From JAXMHN01 sp964578605 (lineage in GTDB: Bacteria > Verrucomicrobiota > Verrucomicrobiia > Limisphaerales > SIBE01), in contig CAZODO010000012.1 of NCBI GenBank assembly GCA_964578605.1, forward strand, positions 16,485 through 80,484: DNA of 64,000 nucleotides, read 5' to 3'. This document shows, one piece after another, positions 25,752 through 34,316 of the stretch (position 1 is the first letter of the stretch; the number at the start of each line of letters is the position of its first letter). A model generated the notes under the pieces. It had not been told where the DNA came from. It made no database searches and saw nothing but the letters and a program-made list of their open reading frames with translations. The translations under genes were made by a program, and so were the position numbers.

Positions 25752-27095
25752 ATGTTTGAATCGCTGAGTAACAAGCTCCAGTCCGCGTTCAAGAACTTGC
25801 GCGGGCTGGGAAAAATCTCGGAGGAGAACATTGGTGACTCCCTCCGGGAGGTCCGCCTGGCGCTGCTCGATGCGGATGTGAATTTCAAGGTCGCGCGCGA
25901 CTTCATCGAAAAGGTGAAGCAGGAGGCAATTGGCGAGAAGGTGCTCCTGAGCATTCAGCCCGGTCAGCAGATCATCAAGATAATCCATGACGAACTGGTG
26001 GCGTTGCTGGGCTCCGAAAATGCCGGACTAAACTTGTCGGGCAATCCCGCCTGCGTTCTTCTCGCGGGCTTGCACGGCTCGGGCAAGACCACTTCGGCCG
26101 CGAAGTTGGCCCGTCTCCTTCACAAACAAGGGCGCGCACCCGTGCTCGTGGCCTGTGACGTTTATCGCCCCGCTGCCATCGACCAATTGGAGACGCTCGG
26201 ACGCCAACTCAATATCCCCGTGGTGTCCAAGAAGGGCGAGACCGACGTCTTGAAGATCGCCCGCGAAGCCCTGGGCATGGCGAAGGCGAACAACTGGAAC
26301 ACGGTCATCTTCGATACCGCCGGGCGGCTGCAGATCGATGAGCCGCTCGTTCAAGAACTCGTTCGCCTCCGTGATTTGGTGAAGCCGCAGGAGATCCTGC
26401 TCGTCCTCGACGCCGCCACGGGCCAGGAAGCGGTCAATGTCGCCACCCATTTCGACCAGGCACTCTCGATCACCGGCGCCATTCTGACCAAGCTCGATGG
26501 CGATGCCAGGGGCGGCGCCGCTCTCAGTTTGAAAGCGGTCACCGGCAAACCCATCAAACTGGTCGGCGTCGGCGAGAAGACCGAGGATTTCGAACCCTTC
26601 CACCCCGAACGCATGGCCTCCCGGATTCTTGGGATGGGCGATGTCGTCAGCCTGGTGGAACGCGCGGCCGAGACCGTCGACCTCGACGAAGCGAAGAAGC
26701 TCGAGGAGAAAATGCGCAAGGGGCAGTTCACGCTTGAGGATTTCCTCGATCAACTGCGCCAGATGAAGAAGCTCGGGTCGCTCGAAAGCATCGTCGGAAT
26801 GCTCCCGGGCGGTTCGGAAGCCCTGCAGAACCAGGACCTCAGCAAGAGCGAAGGCGAGTTTCGGCGCATGGAAGGCATGATCTGCGCCATGACCCCCCAG
26901 GAACGGAGACATCCGCAGATCCTCAACGCCCGGCGCCGGATCCGCATCGCCAAAGGCAGCGGCGTGAGCGTGGCCGAACTGAACAATCTTCTGAATCGGT
27001 TCGGTCAAATGCAGCAGATCATGAAGAAGATGGGCAAGTTCCAGCGGATGATGAGCAAGATGGGCGGTTCACTCCCGGGAATGCTGCGGCGCTGA
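25752..27095 (+). CDS. ffh: Signal recognition particle protein Ffh
   Basis: The 447-residue GTPase is of the SRP54 type and has the complete NG and M domains. Landmarks in order are an N-domain start MFESLSNKLQSAFKNLRGLG, the P-loop GLHGSGKTTSAAKLA, DTAGRLQ, TKLDGDARGGAALS and the M-domain segments MTPQERRHPQIL and RRIRIAKGSGVSV. The last of these binds SRP RNA, and a Met-rich tail follows. It targets nascent membrane proteins to FtsY and the translocon. ATG at 25752 has a GAGG four bases before it. Its stop codon is 1 bp from the stop of the convergent PIN gene. I see no SRP RNA gene in the neighbouring gap. Confidence 0.97.
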   Translation: MFESLSNKLQSAFKNLRGLGKISEENIGDSLREVRLALLDADVNFKVARDFIEKVKQEAIGEKVLLSIQPGQQIIKIIHDELVALLGSENAGLNLSGNPACVLLAGLHGSGKTTSAAKLARLLHKQGRAPVLVACDVYRPAAIDQLETLGRQLNIPVVSKKGETDVLKIAREALGMAKANNWNTVIFDTAGRLQIDEPLVQELVRLRDLVKPQEILLVLDAATGQEAVNVATHFDQALSITGAILTKLDGDARGGAALSLKAVTGKPIKLVGVGEKTEDFEPFHPERMASRILGMGDVVSLVERAAETVDLDEAKKLEEKMRKGQFTLEDFLDQLRQMKKLGSLESIVGMLPGGSEALQNQDLSKSEGEFRRMEGMICAMTPQERRHPQILNARRRIRIAKGSGVSVAELNNLLNRFGQMQQIMKKMGKFQRMMSKMGGSLPGMLRR

Positions 27096-27096
27096 C

Positions 27097-27495
27097 TCAG
27101 TCCGCCGGAGGGGAAATCACTTTCAGGCCAGGAAAATAGCTTCGCACGTCTGCGGGGTCGTTTGTGATGAGCGCCCATCCCAGGGAGTGGGCGTGTGCCG
27201 CAATTAGAAAATCGGGCATGCGAGCTTTTCGGCCGCCGCGTCGTTTGTAGAGGCGATAGGCCTTTCCTGCCGGAAGGCCCGAGATCCAGTTCAACTCAAT
27301 CCGTTCGACGACTTCCCGCAGTGCCGCTGACGCTTCCGCTTCGGAATCAAACAGAGCGCACAGCTCGGCATAGACAATTTGGTTGATGAACACTCCACCG
27401 AGGGCGCGGCGCGCGTTCAAGGTCTGTTCGACCCAGTCCGCTGTGAGTTCATCCGTGAGCAGCGCAATCAACGCTGAAGTATCGACCAAGTGCAT
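27097..27495 (-). CDS. PIN-domain ribonuclease, VapC-like toxin
   Basis: The 132-residue protein has the PIN-domain acidic residues: Asp5 in VDTSALIALL, Glu in YAELCALF, Asp in MPDFLIAAHA and Asp in ITNDPADV. All are conserved, so nuclease activity is likely. VapC proteins cleave RNA and are held inactive by a VapB antitoxin encoded just upstream. The 216 bp upstream (27496-27711) contain no intact VapB-sized frame joined to it. One short frame ends CKQAMNLVRG with a TAA overlapping the toxin ATG, but it is stopped about 24 codons earlier. The antitoxin may be decayed or absent. Confidence 0.85.
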   Translation of the reverse strand: MHLVDTSALIALLTDELTADWVEQTLNARRALGGVFINQIVYAELCALFDSEAEASAALREVVERIELNWISGLPAGKAYRLYKRRGGRKARMPDFLIAAHAHSLGWALITNDPADVRSYFPGLKVISPPAD

Positions 27496-27711
27496 TTAGC
27501 CGCGCACCAGGTTCATCGCTTGTTTGCAGCCAATAGGCAACCCACTCGTGAGTCCAGGCCACCAGCTTCGTCACCGCTGAATGGTTCGAATCTTCTCCAG
27601 GGACAGCGCGCCGGTCCCGTCCAGGGCGCACCCCCAATTTCCCGAGATGCCGGGTCATGAAGGCAAGGCTCCTGTCCCGCCATTGAGGTCAGCCAAACTC
27701 TTGTCGCAGTC

Positions 27712-28224
27712 TTACTCAGGAGGCTTTTCGATCCCGGCTTGATCGGCCATGGCACAGACTTGCTCGTAAAAGGCCTCTTCCGTCAGTCCGAGCAGCGTGG
27801 AGCCGTAAAGGAGGCAATGGTCGTCCGTGATGATGGACCCGTAGTTGATCACCGGGATCATATAAACCACGGCGAGCACAAGCCAGTCGGGATGAGCCTG
27901 AAGAACGGGGCGCAGGTAAAGAACGCGCCCCGTGGAGGGGTTTTGAGGATCGAGATCCGGCTGCGCGAATTGGTGCGACGCCAATTCTCCGAACTCGAAC
28001 AGCAACCTCGTCGGATAGCGGACACAATCGCGGTCAGCGAGAAACGCATCGAGCCCGGGCGGCGTGAGGAAGCCGTGTTTGCGACGGGCGACGTCGGCCT
28101 GGGCGACGAGGTGAGCGCGGAGGCTTTCCTCGCCACCGCGCCCCAACGGGTCGGCCGCATCCGTATCTGGAGACGCGGAGGGTTCGTTGTCCCGCGGCGT
28201 GGGATCCGGCGTTGAGGGTGTCAT
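27712..28224 (-). CDS. Unknown protein translationally coupled to the octaheme cytochrome
   Basis: The 170-residue product has no signal peptide. Its first 35 residues are Pro/Asp/Ser rich (TPSTPDPTPRDNEPSASP). The rest looks like a compact fold with RKHGFLTPPGLDAFLADRD and VVYMIPVINYGSIITDDHCL. One segment (WLVLAVVYMIPVI) is hydrophobic but short. I recognise no family. The start codon overlaps the stop of the upstream octaheme cytochrome gene (ATGA), which indicates coupled translation and a role linked to that complex, perhaps assembly. Absence of CxxCH and of a Sec signal argues against it being a redox subunit. Confidence 0.7.
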   Translation of the reverse strand: MTPSTPDPTPRDNEPSASPDTDAADPLGRGGEESLRAHLVAQADVARRKHGFLTPPGLDAFLADRDCVRYPTRLLFEFGELASHQFAQPDLDPQNPSTGRVLYLRPVLQAHPDWLVLAVVYMIPVINYGSIITDDHCLLYGSTLLGLTEEAFYEQVCAMADQAGIEKPPE

Positions 28225-29681
28225 TTGCCGTAGCGTTGCTGAAACTCCTTGCGTTGTTGTTCGCGCAAGGCCTGTTCGGCTGGGTCCAATTTGTTGATGA
28301 ACCACTGGTGATTGACGTGGCTGAGGGTTTCTTCCAGCAATTTCGAGAGCTTATCTCCGGCGGCTTTCTTGGCTGGGTCATCCGCTCGCGCCGCTCGTTC
28401 GATCAGCTCTTCCAACTCGGGGATGTAGCCGGTGTAGAAATGTTTAGCCACTTCGTAGGTGCCATGCCAATGGGTGTAGTCCGGCCCCATCATGGAGACG
28501 CCGTGACGCGCGCGGCGGCCTTCATGATGCCAGATCTCGTACCAGGTAAAGTCGATCTTGCTGCTGAACTTGGGTTGCCTGATGAGGGGGGCGGCCGCCT
28601 CGTACAAGGCCAGGCCAGGCTTGGCAAACTTCTCGTGGTAAAGATCGATCAAGCCATCGTACTGCGCGTAAAAGCCGTCGACGAAGTTCTGGTTATGGCA
28701 ATTCAGGCAGATATTGACCATGTTGGCGCGGCGCTTTTGCCAGGGCACATCCTTGCCCGCGAGGCCGAGCTTGGCGTCGGAAACCTCGGGACGGATGGAG
28801 ATCTCCGGGCGATTGTTCCAGGAGATGCGCAGTCCGACGTCGTGGGTCACGCGTTGGTCTTTGGTGGCACTCATGTGGCAGGTCGCGCAGGTGGGAGCGG
28901 CACTGTAATCCTCGCCCACGATCCATTTGGGGTTGTCGAGCCTCATCTTGTCGATGTTGGCGTAGTACGCGATGCCGTGCTTGGACTCGTTATAGATTTC
29001 GAACTGGGGATGATCAGGTCCCATGTGGCATTTGCCGCAGGTTCCCGGGGTGCGGGCCTGCGCGGCAGAGAAATCATGGCGCGAATGGCAGGCGGTGCAG
29101 GCGCCTTCGCTCCCGTCCGGATTGAGCCGCCCGATGCCGGTATTGGGCCAGGTGGCGGGATCGGGTTTTCCGCTCGGGCCGATCTTGACTTCGGTGCCAT
29201 GGCATTGCCAGCAGCCGTTGACGGCCGCGGCGGAGACCCCTTGCGGGTAAGCAGGCGTCTTGAACCCGCGGTTGCCTTCCACCACCTCGGCCAGGACGTT
29301 GTCGAGGGAACCCAGGATGCGGGCGCCTTTGGCATGGTGCGAGCCGTTGAACTCCGCGACCTCGACTTCGTGGCAGCGGGCGCAGTCTTTGGGTGAGACG
29401 ATGGTGGCGATCTTCTCGCCGTAATGTTCATAGGCGTCCGGGTCATCGGCGTTGGCCATATGGCACTCGAAGCACCCCACGTTGGCGCGGTAATGCTTGC
29501 TGGAACCCCATTGGCCGTAGACAGCCGAGCTCTCCTTCTTGTGGCACTCGACGCAGGCTTTGCTCTGGTCGGTGAGCGCTTTCATGGTGAAACCTGCCGA
29601 GGCCACGAGGGAGCTAGTCAGCAGCGTGACCAGCGGCAATGCCGTTCGCGCGATCCAAGTGTTCATAATGGGTGGGTTCAT
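28221..29681 (-). CDS. Octaheme c-type cytochrome, hydroxylamine oxidoreductase-like
   Basis: The 486-residue exported protein has a signal peptide (ALPLVTLLTSSLVASAG) and exactly eight CxxCH sites, with first Cys at residues 43, 70, 100, 157, 195, 215, 265 and 325. After the last heme come WHHEGRRARHG and GPDYTHWHGTYEV (Tyr402 in PDY). From memory these blocks are characteristic of the HAO family, and they include the region where oxidative HAOs carry the tyrosine cross-linked to the catalytic heme. HAO-type proteins oxidise hydroxylamine or hydrazine, or in the reductive branch reduce nitrite or hydroxylamine. The gene is preceded by NrfD- and NrfC-like genes, so the enzyme is probably wired to the quinone pool. 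Direction and substrate are inference. A second ATG at 29666 is possible. Confidence 0.85.
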   Translation of the reverse strand: MNPPIMNTWIARTALPLVTLLTSSLVASAGFTMKALTDQSKACVECHKKESSAVYGQWGSSKHYRANVGCFECHMANADDPDAYEHYGEKIATIVSPKDCARCHEVEVAEFNGSHHAKGARILGSLDNVLAEVVEGNRGFKTPAYPQGVSAAAVNGCWQCHGTEVKIGPSGKPDPATWPNTGIGRLNPDGSEGACTACHSRHDFSAAQARTPGTCGKCHMGPDHPQFEIYNESKHGIAYYANIDKMRLDNPKWIVGEDYSAAPTCATCHMSATKDQRVTHDVGLRISWNNRPEISIRPEVSDAKLGLAGKDVPWQKRRANMVNICLNCHNQNFVDGFYAQYDGLIDLYHEKFAKPGLALYEAAAPLIRQPKFSSKIDFTWYEIWHHEGRRARHGVSMMGPDYTHWHGTYEVAKHFYTGYIPELEELIERAARADDPAKKAAGDKLSKLLEETLSHVNHQWFINKLDPAEQALREQQRKEFQQRYGK

Positions 29682-29695
29682 GGTGGGTTAAGGAA

Positions 29696-30934
29696 TCAAG
29701 AGCGTCCTGTCGCCGGCACGGTGGCCGGAAGTGGAATTTCCCGAAGGCGGCCGTTCATGATGGGAATGGCCACGTGCAACATCCAGGTGTAAAGCAGCGC
29801 GCCAAAAGCCCAGACGCCAAGGCAGACAAGCGTTTCGTTCAGGGAAGGCATGTACTCGACCACCTGGCCGAGAGGTGTGGGAACGAAGCCGGGCACGATC
29901 AGGCCCATGCCTTTCTCGATCCAGATGCCGACGAAGCAAGCGATGCAGGCCACATTCAGCCCCGGGATTCTCTTGCTCCACGGCGAGAGCAGGAGGGCCA
30001 GACCAATCGCGTCCAACGCCATGGCCGTCCAGATCCATGGGACGAGCCCGGAGTGGCCATGCAGGCCGAAGTAGAGGTAACTGGCGGCTGCGGCGTGCTG
30101 GGTGGGCGAGTAGAACTCGGTGAACAGCTCGCATCCCAGCAGGAAGACGTTGATGATCATGGCCACGGTCATGATCATGCGCAGGGTGAAGATGGGCTCG
30201 TCGCCGATCCAATAGCGGGTGACCTTGCGGATGGCTTGGAAGGTAAGAATGAGAAGGGCGGGCCCGGCCACGAAGGCGGAAGCCAGGAACCGTGAAGGGA
30301 CCAGCGGATGATGCCAGTAGGAGCGCCCGGCCAACCCCACGTACAGGAACGCTGTCACAGTGTGGATACTGACGGCCCAAACGATGGAGATGAACACAAA
30401 CGGCACGTAAAAGCTCTTGGTGGGCTTGCGTCCGCGGTACTTGGAGTAGAGCAGGTAGCCACTAATATGGAGGTTGAGCAGGAGATAACCATTGAGGACG
30501 ATCACGTCCCAGGAAAGGATGGACCCTGGCCAGTTGAAGATCCCAAAGGGCGGGATCATATGGTGGAAGCGATCCGGGCGCCCCAGGTCCACGGTCACGA
30601 AGAGCAGGCACATCACGATCACGGCGATGGCCATGAGTTCGCCGAAAATGACCACCTCGTGCATGAACTCTTTCCGGTAGACATAGGCGGGAATGACGAG
30701 CATGACCGCGGCGGCGGCCACCCCGACGAGGAAAGTGAAATTGGCAATATAGGCTCCCCAACTCACCTGGTTGGTCATTCCCGTGGTTTGCAGCCCTTCC
30801 ACCAACTGCCGGGCCCAGGCATGGATGCCCACCAGGACGAGCACACTCAGCAGGGTCATCCAGCCGTAGAACTTCCAGCTGCCCTGGAACGAGATTCGAG
30901 CCACTCGCCAAAGGAAATTTACGTATTCCCTCAT
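29696..30934 (-). CDS. NrfD/PsrC-type quinol-interacting membrane subunit
   Basis: The 412-residue protein is almost entirely hydrophobic, with about ten transmembrane helices. Family segments are WGAYIANFTFLVGVAAAAVM near residue 60, VIFGELMAIAVIVMCLLFV, LGRPDRFHHMIP and, in the second half, FLASAFVAGPALLIL. NrfD proteins bind menaquinol or quinone on the outer face of the membrane and pass electrons to a partner ferredoxin subunit. The start codon overlaps the stop of the ferredoxin gene by 4 bp (ATGA), and the octaheme gene follows 14 bp after its stop. This fits a membrane complex of ferredoxin, NrfD and cytochromes. Confidence 0.92.
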   Translation of the reverse strand: MREYVNFLWRVARISFQGSWKFYGWMTLLSVLVLVGIHAWARQLVEGLQTTGMTNQVSWGAYIANFTFLVGVAAAAVMLVIPAYVYRKEFMHEVVIFGELMAIAVIVMCLLFVTVDLGRPDRFHHMIPPFGIFNWPGSILSWDVIVLNGYLLLNLHISGYLLYSKYRGRKPTKSFYVPFVFISIVWAVSIHTVTAFLYVGLAGRSYWHHPLVPSRFLASAFVAGPALLILTFQAIRKVTRYWIGDEPIFTLRMIMTVAMIINVFLLGCELFTEFYSPTQHAAAASYLYFGLHGHSGLVPWIWTAMALDAIGLALLLSPWSKRIPGLNVACIACFVGIWIEKGMGLIVPGFVPTPLGQVVEYMPSLNETLVCLGVWAFGALLYTWMLHVAIPIMNGRLREIPLPATVPATGRS

Positions 30935-31899
30935 TTGTCGAAGAAGTAGTAGAACCTCGGCTGCGTGCCCACATCCTCTTTGAGGATGTAGACTCGTTTG
31001 TTCTTCAGGATATAGTTAATCTCGCTCTCCGGATCGAGGAGATTGCCAAAGACGCGGGCGCCGGTGGGGCACACTTCCAGGCAAGCGGGGTACTTGCCGG
31101 CGCGCGTTCGCTGCAGGCAGAAGGTGCACTTTTCGACCACCCCCTTGGGCCGGACCCGGTTGCTGAGGTAATTCTGGTGCGGGTTGATCTCGGACGCGGG
31201 GAGGGTGGGCTTGTGGTAATTGAAGCGGCGGGCGTCGTAAGGGCAGGCCGCCATGCAATAGCGGCAACCGATGCACCAGTTATAATCTACTGTGATCACG
31301 CCGTCCGGTTCCTGCCAAGTAGCCTGCACCGGGCAAACCTTGGTGCAGGGCGATTCTCGGCACTGGTGGCATTGCACGGGCATGTAATACTTGTCTTTCT
31401 GCGGAACCGTCTCCGGGTCGTAGTAGGGATTGGAAGTCTCGAGATTGATGGCGCCCTTCTCCAGTTCCAGGACCCGGATGTAAGACATCTCAATGTCATC
31501 CGAGTCATCGCGCGACTGGTTGTTTTCCTTGAGACAGGCGTGGGCGCATTTGCGGCAGCCGATGCAGCGGGTCAGGTTCAGAGCATAACCGAACTGGACT
31601 CCGGGCAGGGGCTTCACATCGTGCATCGCCGGACGCACCCCGTATTCCTTTTCGCAGGTGGCCTCGAGCTTGCGCATGATGTCAGCCAGGGCCTCGGGGG
31701 TGAGCTTCCGGTAATGCTTCTGCAGCATCGCGTCCAGCGTCAGCTCGCCTCGCTCCAGCGCGAGCAGCGGCTTGAGGGCCACGGCCAGCCCCGCCAATCC
31801 CAACATCGATGCGGCAGTGCCTTTCAGAAAGGTTCGGCGGGAGACCGGGCGCACGGCCTGCTCGATGCTTTTGGGCTGGCTGTGGGAGGGATCGCTCAT
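30931..31899 (-). CDS. Tat-exported four-cluster ferredoxin subunit (NrfC/HybA-like)
   Basis: The 322-residue product has a twin-arginine signal (SRRTFLKGTAASMLGLAGLA) and four cysteine clusters typical of NrfC/PsrB/HybA proteins. These are CIGCRKCAHAC, CHQCRESPCTKVCP, CIGCRYCMAACP and CTFCLQRTRAGKYPACLEVC. All sixteen ligands are present, giving four [4Fe-4S] clusters that conduct electrons between an NrfD-type membrane subunit and a periplasmic enzyme. An insertion before the first cluster (about 50-105, LTLDAMLQKHYRKLTPEALA) is longer than usual. It is the second gene of the five-gene operon and lies 14 bp after the tetraheme cytochrome gene. Confidence 0.93.
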   Translation of the reverse strand: MSDPSHSQPKSIEQAVRPVSRRTFLKGTAASMLGLAGLAVALKPLLALERGELTLDAMLQKHYRKLTPEALADIMRKLEATCEKEYGVRPAMHDVKPLPGVQFGYALNLTRCIGCRKCAHACLKENNQSRDDSDDIEMSYIRVLELEKGAINLETSNPYYDPETVPQKDKYYMPVQCHQCRESPCTKVCPVQATWQEPDGVITVDYNWCIGCRYCMAACPYDARRFNYHKPTLPASEINPHQNYLSNRVRPKGVVEKCTFCLQRTRAGKYPACLEVCPTGARVFGNLLDPESEINYILKNKRVYILKEDVGTQPRFYYFFDK

Positions 31900-31913
31900 G
31901 GTTCGGTAAGGCG

Positions 31914-32603
31914 CTAATGGCTCGCTTCCGGCAGGGCGCCGCGCTTGGCCGCTGGCGGATAAGCGGCCCGGGCAGGGTAGCGCAACGGCGGCAGTGGTTT
32001 CATCGGCTGGAATCGCGGTGAGTGCGGATCATGGCACTGGATGCAGCGCAACCGGGTCTGTTCGCCTCGGGAGACATCCCAGTAGCCGTTGCGGCGGCCG
32101 TGCACCGCTGCGCTCCAGTCACGGTAGGTCGGCCCGTGGCACTTCGCGCAGAGCAGGACCACGTCCGCTTCGGCAATTTCGGAACCGTCATAGTCCACGA
32201 ACGCATTGCGGTTCGTGGGATGATGGCAATTGAGGCAGAAACGGTTATTGCCATGGTCAAGCTTGATGTTCTCGTGTTCGACCATGGGCCGATCGTAATG
32301 CCACCGCGCGGTGAGAAGTTGGTGGCAATCCATGCAGTTATAGGTCCAGCCCAGTTTGACGAGGTCCAGTCCCAGTGTCCGCCTGGGTGGAGTCTTGTCC
32401 AGATGGCGATCACTTTGCAGACCGACGGCAGGTTGTTGAGGGGAAGGCGGTGGCTGAGCTTTCAACGAAGGCAACGTTGCGTTGGTGGAAGCGGCGACCC
32501 CATCACCCGCGTGTCCGGATGCCCCGAAGTAATAGCAGCAAAGGCTCGCCAAGGCAACCCAGCCCGTGAGAGCGGCTCTGAATTCTGTCGATAACGGCAG
32601 CAT
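31914..32603 (-). CDS. Exported tetraheme c-type cytochrome (NrfB-like role)
   Basis: The 229-residue product has an N-terminal hydrophobic segment (AALTGWVALASLCCYYF) that may be a signal or anchor. A Pro/Gln-rich spacer precedes four CxxCH sites with first Cys at 90, 123, 152 and 187. It is a small electron-transfer cytochrome. As the first gene of the operon with ferredoxin, NrfD and octaheme cytochrome genes, it likely carries electrons between the quinone-reacting complex and the octaheme enzyme, as NrfB does for NrfA. The C-terminal tail after the last heme is Pro/Ala/Arg rich. The 239 bp upstream should contain the operon promoter; I could not pick one out. Confidence 0.88.
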   Translation of the reverse strand: MLPLSTEFRAALTGWVALASLCCYYFGASGHAGDGVAASTNATLPSLKAQPPPSPQQPAVGLQSDRHLDKTPPRRTLGLDLVKLGWTYNCMDCHQLLTARWHYDRPMVEHENIKLDHGNNRFCLNCHHPTNRNAFVDYDGSEIAEADVVLLCAKCHGPTYRDWSAAVHGRRNGYWDVSRGEQTRLRCIQCHDPHSPRFQPMKPLPPLRYPARAAYPPAAKRGALPEASH

Positions 32604-32842
32604 AGCGCTCGCCCGGCCGATAACACAATCTGGCCGGATGGGCGCATTTATATCAGAGGGTCTTACGCTGTCGCGCCTGAAGTTTTGGAATCTTGATCTG
32701 CGTCAGCTTTTTTGCCGATGGTGGAGCGCGCGCATTGGTGAACCTGACCAGGTCCGGATCGTCAACCGCTCCCCCTGCAAGGTTCCTGGTCCGCCCGGGT
32801 GCCCAGCTGCGTCCAGGGCATCGTGATCGCCGCCGGTTATGA

Positions 32843-33991
32843 TCAAGCCAGGGCGCGCTTGAAATCTTCCATCAGGTCCTCCGGATCTTCAATTCCCGCC
32901 GAAACACGAATCAATCCATCGCTTATTCCCACACGAGCGCGCTCTTCGCGGGACAGGGTCCGGTGCGACGTTCTGCTGGGCACGCAGACGAGAGTTTCAA
33001 CGCCGCCAAGGCTCAGGGCAGGCGCGGCGATCTCCAGCTTCCGCAAGAGATCGTCCACGGCCGCCGGATCCCGCAGTTCAAAGGACAGCATGCCCCCAAA
33101 CCCGCGCATTTGAGCCGCTGCCAAGGCGTGGTCAGGATGGCTTTTAAGGCCCGGATAAATGACCCGCGCCACCGCGGGATGGTCCTCCAGGAAGCGGGCA
33201 AGATGCTGCGCATTCGCATTATGCCGCTCGATTCGCAGCGCCAGCGTTTTCATGCCCCGTTCCAACTGGTAACAGCCGTGGGCATCAAGCATGCCGCCGT
33301 AGCTGGTAGCACATTCGATCAACTTGCGAATGACGTCCTTCCGCGAAATCACCACCCCGGAATTGCCGTCGCTATGGCCGTTGAGATATTTGGTGCCGCT
33401 GTGAATCACCACATCAAGACCATGCTCGATCGGGGTTTGGTTGATGGGCGTGGCGAACGTGTTGTCGATCACGGTTAGAAGGCCATGCTTGCGCCCGAGC
33501 CTCGCCACGGCCGCGAGGTCGACGCACCGGAGCAGGGGATTGGAAGGCGACTCAACGTAAAGGATCCGCGTGTTCGGGCGAACGGCGAGTTCGAACTCAG
33601 CCGGGTTGCCCACGAACTGAACGTCGATCTTGAACCGAGCGAGTTCCCCGGCCACCAGGTGATAAGTGCCCCCGTAAAGATCGGCCTGAAAAAGCGCGTG
33701 ATCCCCGGGGCTCAAATACCCCAGGAGCAGCGTCGAGATGGCCGCCATCCCCGATCCAAACACCAGGCCGTCTTCGCCCTTCTCCAGGGCCGCCACTTTT
33801 TGGGCGATCACCCGCTGGTTTGGCGCATTGAAATAGCGCGGGTAAACGTTTTCGTTAGCCGGATTGGGAAACGCGAAAGCTGTCGAGGTGAAGATCGGCG
33901 AATTGACGCCGCCTGTGTTCGTTTCGTGGTGCGTTCCCGCGTGCACGCAAAGCGTGGACGGACGCAAGGTTCGTTTTCGTGAACGGATCAT
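32843..33991 (-). CDS. Cys/Met-metabolism PLP enzyme (cystathionine gamma-synthase/lyase-like)
   Basis: The 382-residue product is a fold-type I PLP enzyme of the trans-sulfuration family. It has TLCVHAGTH at the start, an EDGLVFGSGMAAIST phosphate-binding block, the YVESPSNPLLRCVDL segment and the PLP lysine Lys201 in HSGTKYLNGHSDG. The C-terminal SLGGVETLVCVPSRTSH and GLIRVSAGIEDPEDL are diagnostic. It could be cystathionine gamma-synthase, beta- or gamma-lyase or methionine gamma-lyase; sequence reading alone does not separate these. The gene is monocistronic between the cytochrome operon and the ceramidase-like gene. Confidence 0.92.
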   Translation of the reverse strand: MIRSRKRTLRPSTLCVHAGTHHETNTGGVNSPIFTSTAFAFPNPANENVYPRYFNAPNQRVIAQKVAALEKGEDGLVFGSGMAAISTLLLGYLSPGDHALFQADLYGGTYHLVAGELARFKIDVQFVGNPAEFELAVRPNTRILYVESPSNPLLRCVDLAAVARLGRKHGLLTVIDNTFATPINQTPIEHGLDVVIHSGTKYLNGHSDGNSGVVISRKDVIRKLIECATSYGGMLDAHGCYQLERGMKTLALRIERHNANAQHLARFLEDHPAVARVIYPGLKSHPDHALAAAQMRGFGGMLSFELRDPAAVDDLLRKLEIAAPALSLGGVETLVCVPSRTSHRTLSREERARVGISDGLIRVSAGIEDPEDLMEDFKRALA

Positions 33992-34316
33992 CCTTTATAG
34001 CCGCTGTGGTTCAGCGAATCCATCATCCATACAACGTTCGCCGAAGTTCGGCCAGCCGAAATCTGCACCCAGCCGGGCAATGTTAGGTATGCTTATGCAC
34101 AAAAACTGCTTCCCGAGCGGACGCGTGACATTTTCGCTTTCAACCTGTTCGACACGAGCGAGATCAAGAAGTGTACACATCTGTAACCACTTTGCAGCTG
34201 GTTCCGATTGAGGTGGTCACGTTTAGAACTCGGAATGCTGCCCCCAAATCGATTGCGATCCAGAAGCGACCCTGGAGATCGAACAGAGGTCTGAGCTTTG
34301 CAACTCCATTCGCGAA
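33992..34316. other. Intergenic region without a supported gene
   Basis: This 325-bp stretch is less GC-rich than its surroundings. Short open frames exist on the minus strand, but none has a signal, motif or codon pattern that I would defend. It should contain the promoter of the PLP enzyme gene. Confidence 0.5.

Noticed and set aside
27584..27592. GTTCGAATC, a tRNA T-loop-like word
   Set aside because: The bases on both sides do not form a T stem, and no acceptor or anticodon arm can be built around it.
33995..34180. Small minus-strand frame upstream of the PLP enzyme gene
   Set aside because: No ribosome binding site, motif or codon bias supports it, and similar short frames occur on all strands in the same gap.
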